In this document: positions 34,209 to 43,132 of the stretch, in pieces
Layout: each line of letters starts with the position of its first letter
Position numbering within the stretch: the first letter of the stretch is position 1
Source: Desulfotomaculum sp.
Lineage (GTDB): Bacteria > Bacillota > Desulfotomaculia > Desulfotomaculales > Nap2-2B
Reading direction: 5' to 3'
NCBI GenBank assembly: GCA_003513005.1
Contig: DOTD01000062.1
Location: 1 to 52,509 of the forward strand
Length of the DNA stretch: 52,509 nucleotides
Program-made: the position numbers and the translations under genes
The notes under the pieces: generated by a model
Databases searched by the model: none
Told to the model about the DNA's origin: nothing
What the model saw: only the letters and a program-made list of their open reading frames with translations

Positions 34209-36662
34209 ATGTCATTTGAGATAAAGAATTTTGAGATACCTTTAGAGAAACTCCGCAGGCGCTGCAGCCTGAAAGAATTTATATGTGAAAACACAACCCA
34301 GATTCCCCCGCTGCAGAATTTTATCGGGCAGGAACGGGCTATCAAAGCCATGGGGTTTGGCATAACAATGAATGCTCCGGGATATAACATATATGTTGCC
34401 GGACCTCCCGGCACCGGGAAAAGCACATATATTCAGGCTGTCCTGACCGATTATGCCCAGGATAAGCCTGTACCGGAAGACTGGTGCATCCTCTTTAACT
34501 TCGGCAGCCCGGATCAGCCATATACTGTATCACTGCCTGCCGGGCAGGCGCAGGTCTTCAAAAAGGATATGGAGGAATTAATATCCGACATCAGGTCTAC
34601 AGTTCCCAAACTTTATGAAGGGGACGATTACGAAAAAAACAAGCAGGCTATACTTGACGAGATGGAAACCCAGATCAATGCGCAGATGGAACAGGTCCAG
34701 TTGGAGGCTAAAGAAGCCGGCTTTATGATGAAGCAGGGGCCTGAAGGGATGATGTTCATACCAGTAAGGGATGGCAAACGGCTGACACCTGAAGAGTTCG
34801 AGATGCTTCCGCCGGATAAGCAAAAGGAAATCCAGCTGGCTGTCCGCAATTTACAGCAAAGAATGGAAGAAGTATTCACCGACGGCAAAATGATTGAAAA
34901 ACGAACCAAGGAAAAGATACAGCAGCTGGATAAACAGATTGCCGGACGCGCTATTGAGCCTCTTGTTAATCAGGCGCAGGAGAAATACAGGGATTTTTCA
35001 AAAATAGTTCAGTACCTTAATGAAGTGGTCGAGGATATTATCCAGCATATCGATCAGTTTAATGTGACTGAGGCGCCCAAACCGGGGCCGTTTGGTTTTG
35101 TTGATCCAAGAGAATTATTTAATCGTTACAAGGTAAATATTTTCATCAGCAACGGCGAGACAAAAGGGGCTCCCGTCGTTATAGAAACGAATCCGACCTA
35201 TTATAATCTTTTCGGTAAAATAGAGTATAAGAATATCATGGGCGGAATGAGCACGGACTTTACAATGATTAAGGCAGGAGCTATTCACCGCGCTAATGGA
35301 GGTTACCTCGTTCTGCAGGCAAGGGATATTTTTCAGGATCCTTTTGCCTGGGACGCCTTGAAGAAAATGATTAAAAGCAGGCAGACAGTAGTAATAAATG
35401 TCGGCGAACAGTACAGGATAATTCCGACAGCAAGCTTAAGGCCGGAACCTATCCCGGTTGATGTGAAAATAGTCTTGATCGGGAGTTATAATATATATCA
35501 CGTGCTCCATGCCTATGATGAAGACTTTCAGAAATTTTTCAGGGTTAAGGTCGATTTTGACACTGAAATGCCCCGCACACCTGAGAACCTTAATCACTAT
35601 GCGGCTTTTGTCGGCGCTGTCTGCAGGCGCGAGAACCTGACGCACTTTGACCGCTCAGGCCTGGCTGAGTTAATCGAGTTCGGTTCCCGGCTTTCCGGCA
35701 GTCAGGATAAACTTTGCACCTGCTTTAATGAAATTGTCCAGATTGTCTATGAAGCTGAAGCATGGGCCAGGGTGGATGGATCCACCTATGTCGGCGCCCC
35801 TCATGTCAGGCGGGCTTTTGAAGAGCGTATATACCGCTCCAACCGGATTGAGGAAAAGCTGCAGGAAATGGTTGTGCAGGGCAAGTTTCTCTTAAGCACG
35901 GAAGGTTCTGCAGTGGGACAGGTAAACGGACTTTCAGTGATCAATATCGGTGATTATTCTTTCGGGAGACCTTCCAGAATTACGGCAAAGACGTTTATGG
36001 GCCAGGAAGGGCTGGTCAATATAGAGCGCGAGACGCGTATGAGCGGAAGCCTGCATACCAAAGGAGTCCTTACTTTAACGGGATTTTTGGGAGACAGGTT
36101 TGCTCAGGATAAACCCCTGCGTCTTACGGCAAGGATCACTTTTGAACAGCTTTATGAAGGTGTTGACGGGGACAGCGCATCGAGCACTGAACTGTATGCC
36201 CTTCTTTCAGCTATTTCCGGTCTGCCGTTAAGACAGGATATTGCAGTTACAGGGTCGGTGAACCAAAACGGTGAGATTCAGCCAATCGGCGGAGCGACCG
36301 AGAAAATAGAAGGGTTCTTTGAGGTTTGCAAGGCGAAGGGTTTAACTGGAAAACAGGGTGTGATGATCCCCGCCCTGAATATAGATGACTTGATGCTCAA
36401 GCATGAAGTATTGGACGCCGTTAAAGAAGGTAAGTTCCATATTTATGCGGTAAGCACTGTTGAGGAAGGGATATCGCTGCTTACCGGCACTGAAGCCGGA
36501 GAGCGTTCAGAAGACGGCGCATATCCGGAAGAAACGGTGTTTTACCTTGTAGATCAAAGACTGCGCCAGTATGCGGAGGATCTTTCGAGCTTCGGCAAGA
36601 ATAAGGATAAGGAGGAAGAAGGACAGGGCTGTGACAGCTGTGACGGCTGCGGCGCCTGCTAG
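34209..36662 (+). CDS. LonB-like ATP-dependent protease with Cys-rich tail
   Basis: This 817-aa soluble AAA+ protease belongs to the AAA_32/Lon_C type rather than classical LonA. Walker A GPPGTGKS is at 65-72, a long coiled-coil insertion covers about 120-280, and the C-terminal Lon protease domain has the catalytic Ser in GDSASS (about 655) and Lys in GGATEKIEGF (about 699). The last residues, after an acidic stretch, are CDSCDGCGAC, four cysteines spaced C-x2-C-x2-C-x2-C, a probable metal or redox site. Its stop codon overlaps that of the convergent dksA-like gene. Confidence 0.92.
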   Translation: MSFEIKNFEIPLEKLRRRCSLKEFICENTTQIPPLQNFIGQERAIKAMGFGITMNAPGYNIYVAGPPGTGKSTYIQAVLTDYAQDKPVPEDWCILFNFGSPDQPYTVSLPAGQAQVFKKDMEELISDIRSTVPKLYEGDDYEKNKQAILDEMETQINAQMEQVQLEAKEAGFMMKQGPEGMMFIPVRDGKRLTPEEFEMLPPDKQKEIQLAVRNLQQRMEEVFTDGKMIEKRTKEKIQQLDKQIAGRAIEPLVNQAQEKYRDFSKIVQYLNEVVEDIIQHIDQFNVTEAPKPGPFGFVDPRELFNRYKVNIFISNGETKGAPVVIETNPTYYNLFGKIEYKNIMGGMSTDFTMIKAGAIHRANGGYLVLQARDIFQDPFAWDALKKMIKSRQTVVINVGEQYRIIPTASLRPEPIPVDVKIVLIGSYNIYHVLHAYDEDFQKFFRVKVDFDTEMPRTPENLNHYAAFVGAVCRRENLTHFDRSGLAELIEFGSRLSGSQDKLCTCFNEIVQIVYEAEAWARVDGSTYVGAPHVRRAFEERIYRSNRIEEKLQEMVVQGKFLLSTEGSAVGQVNGLSVINIGDYSFGRPSRITAKTFMGQEGLVNIERETRMSGSLHTKGVLTLTGFLGDRFAQDKPLRLTARITFEQLYEGVDGDSASSTELYALLSAISGLPLRQDIAVTGSVNQNGEIQPIGGATEKIEGFFEVCKAKGLTGKQGVMIPALNIDDLMLKHEVLDAVKEGKFHIYAVSTVEEGISLLTGTEAGERSEDGAYPEETVFYLVDQRLRQYAEDLSSFGKNKDKEEEGQGCDSCDGCGAC

Positions 36663-37156
36663 TACCTGCTCAGGTCCTCCCAGGTGTCTTCCATACTGTA
36701 ACCTGTGCTCTCGATGCCTTTACGGTGGCCCTGACGGTAAATATCGTCAATGACGTCTTCTTCGGCAGGACGGACTGAAAGGTTGGGCGCCTGCTCAGCC
36801 ACAACACGGCAATCAAAACAGACGGTAGTATACGGTACAGCTTCCAATCGCTCCAGGAGGATGTCCTTCCCGCAAATATCACATTCGCCGTAAGTGCCGT
36901 CTTTTATTTTATCCAATGCTCCGTCGATAGCTTTGATTACAAGAACGGCGTCTTCGCGCAGGGCGAAATCTTTACTGCGTTCGAACAATTCCGATCCCAG
37001 ATCACCCGAATTGTTATCGTACATGGACAACTCGCCTGTTGACACCTTCATTGACATGGCGAGGCCGTTCTCATTGATAAATTTTATCCTGCCTAATAAT
37101 TTATCCTTTTCATCTTCCAAAAGCCTTTTAAAAAACTTTAGTTTTTTACGATCCAT
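36659..37156 (-). CDS. TraR/DksA-type C4 zinc-finger protein (YteA-like)
   Basis: This 165-aa protein has an N-terminal coiled coil (KKLKFFKRLLEDEKDKLL) and a C4 zinc finger, CDICG and CFDC separated by 17 residues. DksA relatives act in the RNA polymerase secondary channel; the Firmicute YteA group is sporulation-linked and lacks the DksA tip acidic pair, so its exact role is open. The sequence DNNSGDLGSELFERSKDFALRED is the YteA-type coil region. Confidence 0.87.
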   Translation of the reverse strand: MDRKKLKFFKRLLEDEKDKLLGRIKFINENGLAMSMKVSTGELSMYDNNSGDLGSELFERSKDFALREDAVLVIKAIDGALDKIKDGTYGECDICGKDILLERLEAVPYTTVCFDCRVVAEQAPNLSVRPAEEDVIDDIYRQGHRKGIESTGYSMEDTWEDLSRY

Positions 37157-37178
37157 TTGTTTTCCTTCCGGAAATATT

Positions 37179-37487
37179 TTAAGGTTTAAGCTGGGTCTGC
37201 ACCGTGTATACTATCTCGGCGATGAAATTTCCAATTAACGGCAGGTTCAGCGCTACCAGACGCCTTAGAAAAATTACGACTATGGCGCCCAGGACAGTAA
37301 ATCCCACAGCTATCCCGATGCCTCTGGCCAAGCCGGCGATGAAGTTGATATACATCAGCCGCAAGGGTCTGTTCAACAACTCGACGTACTCGGCCAGTTT
37401 CATTTTTTCAATATTAACGGCAAACTCGGTTAACTTTCCCCGAAGGGATATTAATAAACTTTTTTCGTCACTCTCGATCTCCGGCAT
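37179..37487 (-). CDS. DUF5665 membrane protein
   Basis: This 102-aa protein has an amphipathic N-terminal helix (KMKLAEYVELLNRPLRL) and one hydrophobic segment, IGIAVGFTVLGAIVVIFLRRL at about 60-80, followed by NLPLIGNFIAEIV. This pattern is that of DUF5665, a small membrane family of unknown function common in clostridia and Peptococcaceae. It lies between dksA-like and secF on the same strand. Confidence 0.8.
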   Translation of the reverse strand: MPEIESDEKSLLISLRGKLTEFAVNIEKMKLAEYVELLNRPLRLMYINFIAGLARGIGIAVGFTVLGAIVVIFLRRLVALNLPLIGNFIAEIVYTVQTQLKP

Positions 37488-37543
37488 TAACCCTCACCTG
37501 CGGTATATAGGCTACCCCGAAAATCTGCAAATGATGAATTTTC

Positions 37544-38407
37544 TTAATGGCTCTTTTTTTCCAGCCGCTTGAGGTCTATCCACAGCGGGCTTGCGTTGCA
37601 GATAGAAGAATACATACCGCTGACGACGCCGATCAACATAGCCAGCACAAAGGTCTTAATTGTGCTGCCGCCCAGGAAGTACATGGCGACAAGGACAAAG
37701 ATGACCGTGAGCACGGTGTTGATTGATCTCGTCAACGTCTGCCAGAGGCCTCTGTTGACCACATCCTCAATGCTTTCTCCCTTCTGGCGATGCAGCATAT
37801 TTTCCCTGATCCGGTCAAAGATGATAATTGTGTCATTTATCGAATAACCGATAATTGTCAGGATAGCGGCTACAAACGCGCTGTCTATCTCGATCCTGAA
37901 AAGTGAGAAAATACCGGTAACCACGAGCACGTCGTGCAGCAGGGCGATAATTGCCGCCAATCCCTGCTTGAATTCGAAACGGACGGTTATGTAAATTATC
38001 ATCAGGACCGAAGCTATTATTAAGGCAATCAGCGCTTTTTGGGTAAGCTCGCGTCCGATTATGGCTCCAACTGATTCGTTGCGGAGTATTGTAGACTTGC
38101 CCAGTTTACCGAGCGCCCCCAGGAGATCGTCGTTTTGGTCCTGTGTCAGATGGGGAGTCCGGATCAGATAGCCGGTTTCGCCGATTTTTTGAACGGCATG
38201 ACTGCCTCCAATCTTCCGGGAGGATATGGTATTTCTGATTGTTTCTACGGCAACCGGTTTATCATAGCTGATCTCGATAATATTGCCGCCGGTGAAGTCA
38301 ATGCCCTTGTTCAAACCCTGGACTGCAAGAGAGATCAAACCCGGCAGGATGATTACTAAAGATATGATGTACCAAATTTTTCTCAGTTTGATAAAGTGCA
38401 GGGACAT
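37544..38407 (-). CDS. secF: Protein translocase subunit SecF
   Basis: SecF works with SecD to pull exported proteins through SecYEG using proton flow. The 287-aa protein has the N-terminal helix (WYIISLVIILPGLISL), GIDFTGGNIIEISYDKP and five more hydrophobic helices with the family GYSINDTIIIFDRIREN. It is 12 nt downstream of secD. Confidence 0.96.
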   Translation of the reverse strand: MSLHFIKLRKIWYIISLVIILPGLISLAVQGLNKGIDFTGGNIIEISYDKPVAVETIRNTISSRKIGGSHAVQKIGETGYLIRTPHLTQDQNDDLLGALGKLGKSTILRNESVGAIIGRELTQKALIALIIASVLMIIYITVRFEFKQGLAAIIALLHDVLVVTGIFSLFRIEIDSAFVAAILTIIGYSINDTIIIFDRIRENMLHRQKGESIEDVVNRGLWQTLTRSINTVLTVIFVLVAMYFLGGSTIKTFVLAMLIGVVSGMYSSICNASPLWIDLKRLEKKSH

Positions 38408-38419
38408 ATTTTTGACCTC

Positions 38420-39673
38420 CTATGCTCCGTAAAGTTTTGTGTTCTTCACTATACCGCTGTCGGCGACAACGTGCAGGAACCACCTGGTCATGGTGATTGC
38501 CGTGAACATACTGGCAATTATACCTATGGCAAGAGTTACCGCAAATCCGCGTATGGGGCCCGTGCCGAAGAAATAAAGCACTATGGCGGCCACAATCGTG
38601 GTTGTGTTGGCGTCGAATACCGCGGTGAATCCTCTTTTAAATCCTGTGTCAATTGCTGAACGCAGGCTTTTGCCTGTCCGGAGTTCCTCTTTCATTCTTT
38701 CAAAGATAATCACATTGGCGTCTACGGCTATACCGAGCGACAGGAGAAAGGCTGCAATTCCGGGAAGGGTCATGGTTACGTTCATTGATACAAAGATGAT
38801 TAAAACAATCAACGTGTAAATTAGAAGCGCAAAGTTTGCAATCAAGCCCGGAACTCTGTAATACATAAGCATAAAAATAAGTATGGCAACAATACCGACT
38901 ATTCCGGCATGCATGGACTTATTGAGGGAATCAGCTCCCAGGGATGGTCCGACTGAACGTTCCTCTTCAACGGAAACTTTTACAGGAAGTGCGCCGGAAC
39001 GAAGAAGTATGGCTATGTTATGGGCTTGTTCAAGTGACTCATATCCTTCTATCTGCGCCTTGCCTGAAGGGATGGCTTCCTTTACCACGGGGTTTTGCAG
39101 AAGTTCGCCGTCGAGGTAAATACCTATTTTTTTGCCGACGTTAGCCGCGGTTACTTCGGCAAATTTGCGCGCTCCTACCGGCGTGAAGGTGAGATCCACA
39201 ACTATGTTTTGGGAGTCCTGTCCCTGTGCTTCCAGTGCGTCTTTGAGGTCGGCTCCGGTCAGAACGGTTTTTCCGTCCTCAGTCTTAAACTCCAGGTGGG
39301 CTACTTTTACAATGGTGCGTACAGCTTCCCTGGCGTTTTGGATTCCCGCCAGTTCAACTATCAGACGCTTTGTTCCCTGCTGCTGAATAACCGGTTCGGA
39401 TACACCAAACTGGTTTACCCTGCGTTCGATTACGGCAATCAGTTGTTTCATTTTCTCCGGAGTTACTTTTGCTTCGGCTGTATCCTGGGCTTCCAGAACG
39501 ACATGGACTCCGCCGCGCAGGTCCAGCCCAAGGTTAACTTTATTAACTAACGGAAAGAACTTATTTAATAGTTCATTATGCTTAAAAGCGGGTACAAAGG
39601 CGGCTACAGTAACAATAATTACCGCCGCTAAGATGCAGACAATCTGGATGATTCTGTTTGTCTTGAGTTTCAT
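38420..39673 (-). CDS. secD: Protein translocase subunit SecD
   Basis: The 417-aa protein shows the N-terminal helix, GLDLRGGVHVVLEAQDT, a P1 head domain (about 60-220) and the six-helix bundle with SLGIAVDANVIIFERMKEELR and GFKRGFTAVFDANTTT. The length is on the short, Firmicute-separate SecD scale. It is encoded with secF and close to yajC. Confidence 0.96.
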   Translation of the reverse strand: MKLKTNRIIQIVCILAAVIIVTVAAFVPAFKHNELLNKFFPLVNKVNLGLDLRGGVHVVLEAQDTAEAKVTPEKMKQLIAVIERRVNQFGVSEPVIQQQGTKRLIVELAGIQNAREAVRTIVKVAHLEFKTEDGKTVLTGADLKDALEAQGQDSQNIVVDLTFTPVGARKFAEVTAANVGKKIGIYLDGELLQNPVVKEAIPSGKAQIEGYESLEQAHNIAILLRSGALPVKVSVEEERSVGPSLGADSLNKSMHAGIVGIVAILIFMLMYYRVPGLIANFALLIYTLIVLIIFVSMNVTMTLPGIAAFLLSLGIAVDANVIIFERMKEELRTGKSLRSAIDTGFKRGFTAVFDANTTTIVAAIVLYFFGTGPIRGFAVTLAIGIIASMFTAITMTRWFLHVVADSGIVKNTKLYGA

Positions 39674-39720
39674 TGCGCCACGTGCTCCTTTCTTCTTCAG
39701 TGTTTCAAATAAACATTTAT

Positions 39721-40380
39721 TTAAAGTAACTTGGAACCGTTTGTGATCAGTTCAAAGTTGCATTTTAAAAAGGTTGCCGCCCTTCTGCACAGCATCATCC
39801 GGCTTAAAAAGATTTCGAAGTACTCCATTATGGAACAGATGCTGTTATCGATGGTAAGGTCCATGGTAATAATACGGTCTTTTTTGTTTATCCTGAGGAA
39901 GGCGTATTCAACCGCGTAATTAACCCTGTCATGTATGTCAAAAGTTGCAAAGTCAGGGTTCCTTACACGGGAACGGTGTACATCGGACTTGTCCGCCATA
40001 ATCAGGGCGGCGGCCACATCGTTTATCGGCTGGCCGTACTCTTCCTCATGGTTGGCTACAGCGGAAATAACTGAGGCGACTTCATCCGGGCGCATTCCCA
40101 TATTTATTAATATATTAAAACACAGGGCAGCCCCTGAAATACCATGTTCGTTGCGGTTCATGACATTTCCGATATCATGCATGTAACCGGCTATAGAAGC
40201 CAGTTCGGCAGTTCTTTCAGGGTAATCCAACTCTTTTAGTATGTTATAAGCGATGGTGCTGACGAGGTTGATGTGCCTGTAACTGTGTTCCGTATAACCA
40301 AGTATGCCGAGGTACTCGTTTCCCTTTCTGACAAAACTGTCAACTATGGGATTGTTTTTAATGTCGTCGAGTCTGATCAA
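39721..40380 (-). CDS. HD-domain phosphohydrolase
   Basis: The 219-aa protein has the HD metal-binding pattern: HSYRHINLV (about 32-40), MHDIGNVMNRNEHG (about 67-80) and a later ADKSDVHRSRVR. HD proteins hydrolyse phosphomonoesters or nucleotides; the substrate here is unknown. This type is regularly found between yajC and secD in Desulfotomaculum-like genomes. Confidence 0.83.
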   Translation of the reverse strand: MIRLDDIKNNPIVDSFVRKGNEYLGILGYTEHSYRHINLVSTIAYNILKELDYPERTAELASIAGYMHDIGNVMNRNEHGISGAALCFNILINMGMRPDEVASVISAVANHEEEYGQPINDVAAALIMADKSDVHRSRVRNPDFATFDIHDRVNYAVEYAFLRINKKDRIITMDLTIDNSICSIMEYFEIFLSRMMLCRRAATFLKCNFELITNGSKLL

Positions 40381-40409
40381 AGATTACGCCTCCCATGGTT
40401 GAGAGCGGT

Positions 40410-40694
40410 TTACTCCACTTCTTCCTCCTCCCCCTGTGTTCTCTTTTGCATCACAGAGGATTTGAGAATCTCGAAGCGGACATTGTCTGCTACCCGGATA
40501 ATGAATGTGTCTTCTTTTACTTTTACAATGGTACCATAAATACCGCCCGCTGTGGTAATGAGATCGTTGACCTTTAAATCAGCGATTAACTGCTGAAGTT
40601 TTTTTTGGCGCTGCTGCTGTGGTCTGATCATCAAAAAGTACAGAGCAGCAAAAAGAACAATCATGTACAAAACCGTTACCATCTGCCGGTCCAT
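40410..40694 (-). CDS. yajC: Preprotein translocase subunit YajC
   Basis: The 94-aa inner-membrane accessory of SecDF has one N-terminal helix (VTVLYMIVLFAALYFLMIRP), then PQQQRQKKLQQLIADLKVND and GGIYGTIVKVKEDTFIIRV. The C-terminus is acidic. Confidence 0.94.
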   Translation of the reverse strand: MDRQMVTVLYMIVLFAALYFLMIRPQQQRQKKLQQLIADLKVNDLITTAGGIYGTIVKVKEDTFIIRVADNVRFEILKSSVMQKRTQGEEEEVE

Positions 40695-40769
40695 AAGTAT
40701 CTCCTCCTTTCCAAATGGTTAATCTATTCGTTTCGATGAAGATAAAACCCTTTTCCAGAATGTGAAAAT

Positions 40770-41888
40770 TTAATTTAATGATGAATAATATTGGTGTAAA
40801 AAATTTATTTTATATTCTTTAAAGCAGCCGTTGGTTATTGAAGCGCGGATTTCAGACATCAAATTCAGTATGAAATGGAGATTATGAATGGTTGTCAACC
40901 TGATTCCCAGAACTTCCCCCGCTTTGATCAAATGGCGTATATATGCCCTGCTGAACCTTTGGCAGGTGTAACACCGGCAGCCGGGCTCGAGCGGGTTGTG
41001 ATCGTCAGCGCAATCAGCATTGCGGACAACCAATTTGCCTTTTGACGTAAAAACAGTGCCGTTGCGCGCCATCCGGGTTGGCAGCACACAATCGAACATA
41101 TCGATCCCTCTTTCTACTCCCTCCAGAAGGCAGTCCGGAGATCCCACCCCCATAAGATAGTGAGGTTTGTCCCAGGGTATCAAAGGGACGCATTGATCAA
41201 GAATGTCATACATGATCTCTTTAGGTTCGCCTACGCTTAAGCCGCCAATGCCGTAACCGGGAAATCCAATCCGGACAAGTTCCTCTGCGCTTCTTTCCCT
41301 CAGTTCCGGATAAATGCTTCCCTGGACAATGCAGAAAACAGCCTGATCTTCTTTGCGGTGGCTTTCCAGACAGCGTTTGGCCCACTTGCTGGTGCGTTCC
41401 GTCGCGGCTTTAGCCTGTTCAAAAGAACAGGGATAAGCGACGCATTCATCGAAAGCCATGGCAATGTCAGAGCCTAGAGCCTGTTGTACATTCATGGCAG
41501 TTTCCGGGCTGAAGAAGTGTTCCGAACCGTCAATGTGAGACCGGAAAGAAACTCCCTCATCCCCAACGCGGCAAAGGGCAGCCAGACTGAATACTTGAAA
41601 ACCGCCGCTGTCGGTAAGAATGGGGCCATCCCAGTTCATAAAGCGGTGTAGGCCGCCGGCTTTTTTAATGATCTCCTGACCGGGCCTGAGGTATAGATGG
41701 TAGGTATTACATAAAACCAGTTTGCCCCCTGCCGCTATAATCTCATCAGGCGCCAGGGTTTTTACCGTAGCCTGGGTACCGACGGGCATAAAAGCCGGAG
41801 TTTCCAGAAGGCCGTGAGCCGTTTCAAGAATTCCGAGCCTAGCCCTGCTTTTTGAATCCTGTCCGATTACCTTAAAGTTCACTGACAT
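40770..41888 (-). CDS. tgt: Queuine tRNA-ribosyltransferase
   Basis: Tgt exchanges guanine 34 of GUN-anticodon tRNAs for preQ1. Seen are PAFMPVGTQATVKTL, the nucleophile-region LTDSGGFQVFSL with the proton-acceptor Asp, CVLPTRMARNGTVFT and the zinc site CRCYTC ending in His (about 310-340). I prefer ATG 41888 (372 aa); the TTG at 41906 lies inside the REP-like repeat. It is downstream of queA, separated by repeats. Confidence 0.96.
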   Translation of the reverse strand: MSVNFKVIGQDSKSRARLGILETAHGLLETPAFMPVGTQATVKTLAPDEIIAAGGKLVLCNTYHLYLRPGQEIIKKAGGLHRFMNWDGPILTDSGGFQVFSLAALCRVGDEGVSFRSHIDGSEHFFSPETAMNVQQALGSDIAMAFDECVAYPCSFEQAKAATERTSKWAKRCLESHRKEDQAVFCIVQGSIYPELRERSAEELVRIGFPGYGIGGLSVGEPKEIMYDILDQCVPLIPWDKPHYLMGVGSPDCLLEGVERGIDMFDCVLPTRMARNGTVFTSKGKLVVRNADCADDHNPLEPGCRCYTCQRFSRAYIRHLIKAGEVLGIRLTTIHNLHFILNLMSEIRASITNGCFKEYKINFLHQYYSSLN

Positions 41889-41900
41889 TTCATGCTCGCC

Positions 41901-42053
41901 TCTCAATTAGCAAGTAGTAGCAAGTAGGGACGGTTCTTGCTTGCTTGCTACTCTCAATTAGCAAGTAGGGACGGTTCTTGCTTGCTTGCTTGCTTGCTTG
42001 CTACTCTCAATTAGCAAGTAGGGACGGTTCTTGCTTGCTAGCTAGCTACTCTC
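41901..42053 (+). repeat. Tandem REP-like repeat with TTGC expansion, three units
   Basis: Three units of 45-53 bp start CTCTCAATTAGCAAGTAGGG and continue ACGGTTCTTGC. They differ mainly in the number of following TTGC repeats (2, 5, then a TAGC variant), so the tail is a microsatellite. A bonus GCAAGTAG is present in the first unit. They fill the gap between queA and tgt. Confidence 0.9.
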
Positions 42054-42070
42054 AAAATCTACTTGAGTTA

Positions 42071-42107
42071 GCTTGCATTAGGGAGATAAACTGCCAAGCG
42101 TGCTCTA
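42071..42107 (+). repeat. Dispersed 3'-end repeat, copy C
   Basis: The copy reads GCTTGCATTAGGGAGATAAA then CTGCCAAGCGTGCTC and abuts the queA stop codon. Confidence 0.7.
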
Positions 42108-43130
42108 TAAAATAAGCATGGCATCTCCGAAACTGAAAAAACGGTACTTATCCCTTACCGCCAGCCTGTATGCGGAAAGGATTTTACCGCTGCCTGCAAA
42201 AGCGCTGACCATCATTAAAAGGGTCGAACGGGGCAGGTGAAAATTGGTAACCATTGAGTCGATTACCTTAAAACTATATCCGGGATAGATAAATAAATCA
42301 GTCCATCCGCTTGTTGCCGACAGAGATCCGTTTTCACGGGCTGCGCTTTCTAAACAGCGGACAGTCGTAGTTCCTACGGCAACCACCCGGCCTCCTTTTT
42401 CCCTGGCCATATTTACGGAATCGGCGGTATCCTGGCTGACTTCGAAGTACTCCGAGTGCATACGGTGCATAGATATATCTGTTGCGGACACAGGACGGAA
42501 AGTTCCCAGGCCGATATGCAATATAATTTTCTTTATGGCTATACCTTTTTTTTGTACTTTTTCCAGCAGTTCACCGGTAAAATGCAGCCCGGCCGTAGGG
42601 GCAGCAACCGACCCCTCCTGCCGGGCATATATGGTCTGATAGCGCTGCGGATCACCTGTGTATTTTTTTATGTATGGAGGCAGGGGCATTTCACCGGCAT
42701 CCTGAATGAGTTCCTCGAAATTTCCTTCAAAAGAGAACTCTATAATCCGTCCGCCGGAATCAGTAAAATCAATAATTCTTCCGCTGAACAGTTCGTCGCC
42801 AAAAACAAGCTGATCATTAATTTTTACTTTTTTACCAGGACGGACCAGAACTTCCCATCTATATGCGTCTAGTGGTTTGAGCAGGAGTATTTCGATATTT
42901 GCGTCGCCTGAAACCTTTTTGCCGGTTAGTCTGGCGGGGATGACTTTTGTTTCGTTGATGACAAGAACGTCCCTATCGTTAAGGTAATCAGGCAGATCTT
43001 TAAACAATCTGTACTCGACATCCGGTTTGCTTCTATATATAACCATTAAACGCGAAGCGTCCCGCCGCTGGGCAGGTTCTTGCGCAATAGATGATTCCGG
43101 CAAATCGTAATCAAATTCGCTTGTTTTCAA
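42105..43130 (-). CDS. queA: S-adenosylmethionine:tRNA ribosyltransferase-isomerase
   Basis: QueA adds the ribosyl part of SAM to preQ1-tRNA to form epoxyqueuosine, so it acts after Tgt. The 341-aa protein begins FDYDLPESSIAQEPAQRRD and has VLVINETKVIPARL, VAAPTAGLHFT, and TTTVRCLES, the family marks. Its start is 2 nt from the spoIID stop, so the two are probably one transcript. Confidence 0.96.
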   Translation of the reverse strand: MKTSEFDYDLPESSIAQEPAQRRDASRLMVIYRSKPDVEYRLFKDLPDYLNDRDVLVINETKVIPARLTGKKVSGDANIEILLLKPLDAYRWEVLVRPGKKVKINDQLVFGDELFSGRIIDFTDSGGRIIEFSFEGNFEELIQDAGEMPLPPYIKKYTGDPQRYQTIYARQEGSVAAPTAGLHFTGELLEKVQKKGIAIKKIILHIGLGTFRPVSATDISMHRMHSEYFEVSQDTADSVNMAREKGGRVVAVGTTTVRCLESAARENGSLSATSGWTDLFIYPGYSFKVIDSMVTNFHLPRSTLLMMVSAFAGSGKILSAYRLAVRDKYRFFSFGDAMLIL

Positions 43131-43132
43131 AC

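Noticed and set aside
39095..39550. 151-aa plus-strand ORF
   Set aside because: Opposite-strand shadow of secD.
41901..42053. CRISPR array
   Set aside because: Units are directly adjacent with no unique spacers, and variation is in TTGC count; a tandem REP-like repeat fits.
42456..42872. 138-aa plus-strand ORF
   Set aside because: Opposite-strand shadow of queA.
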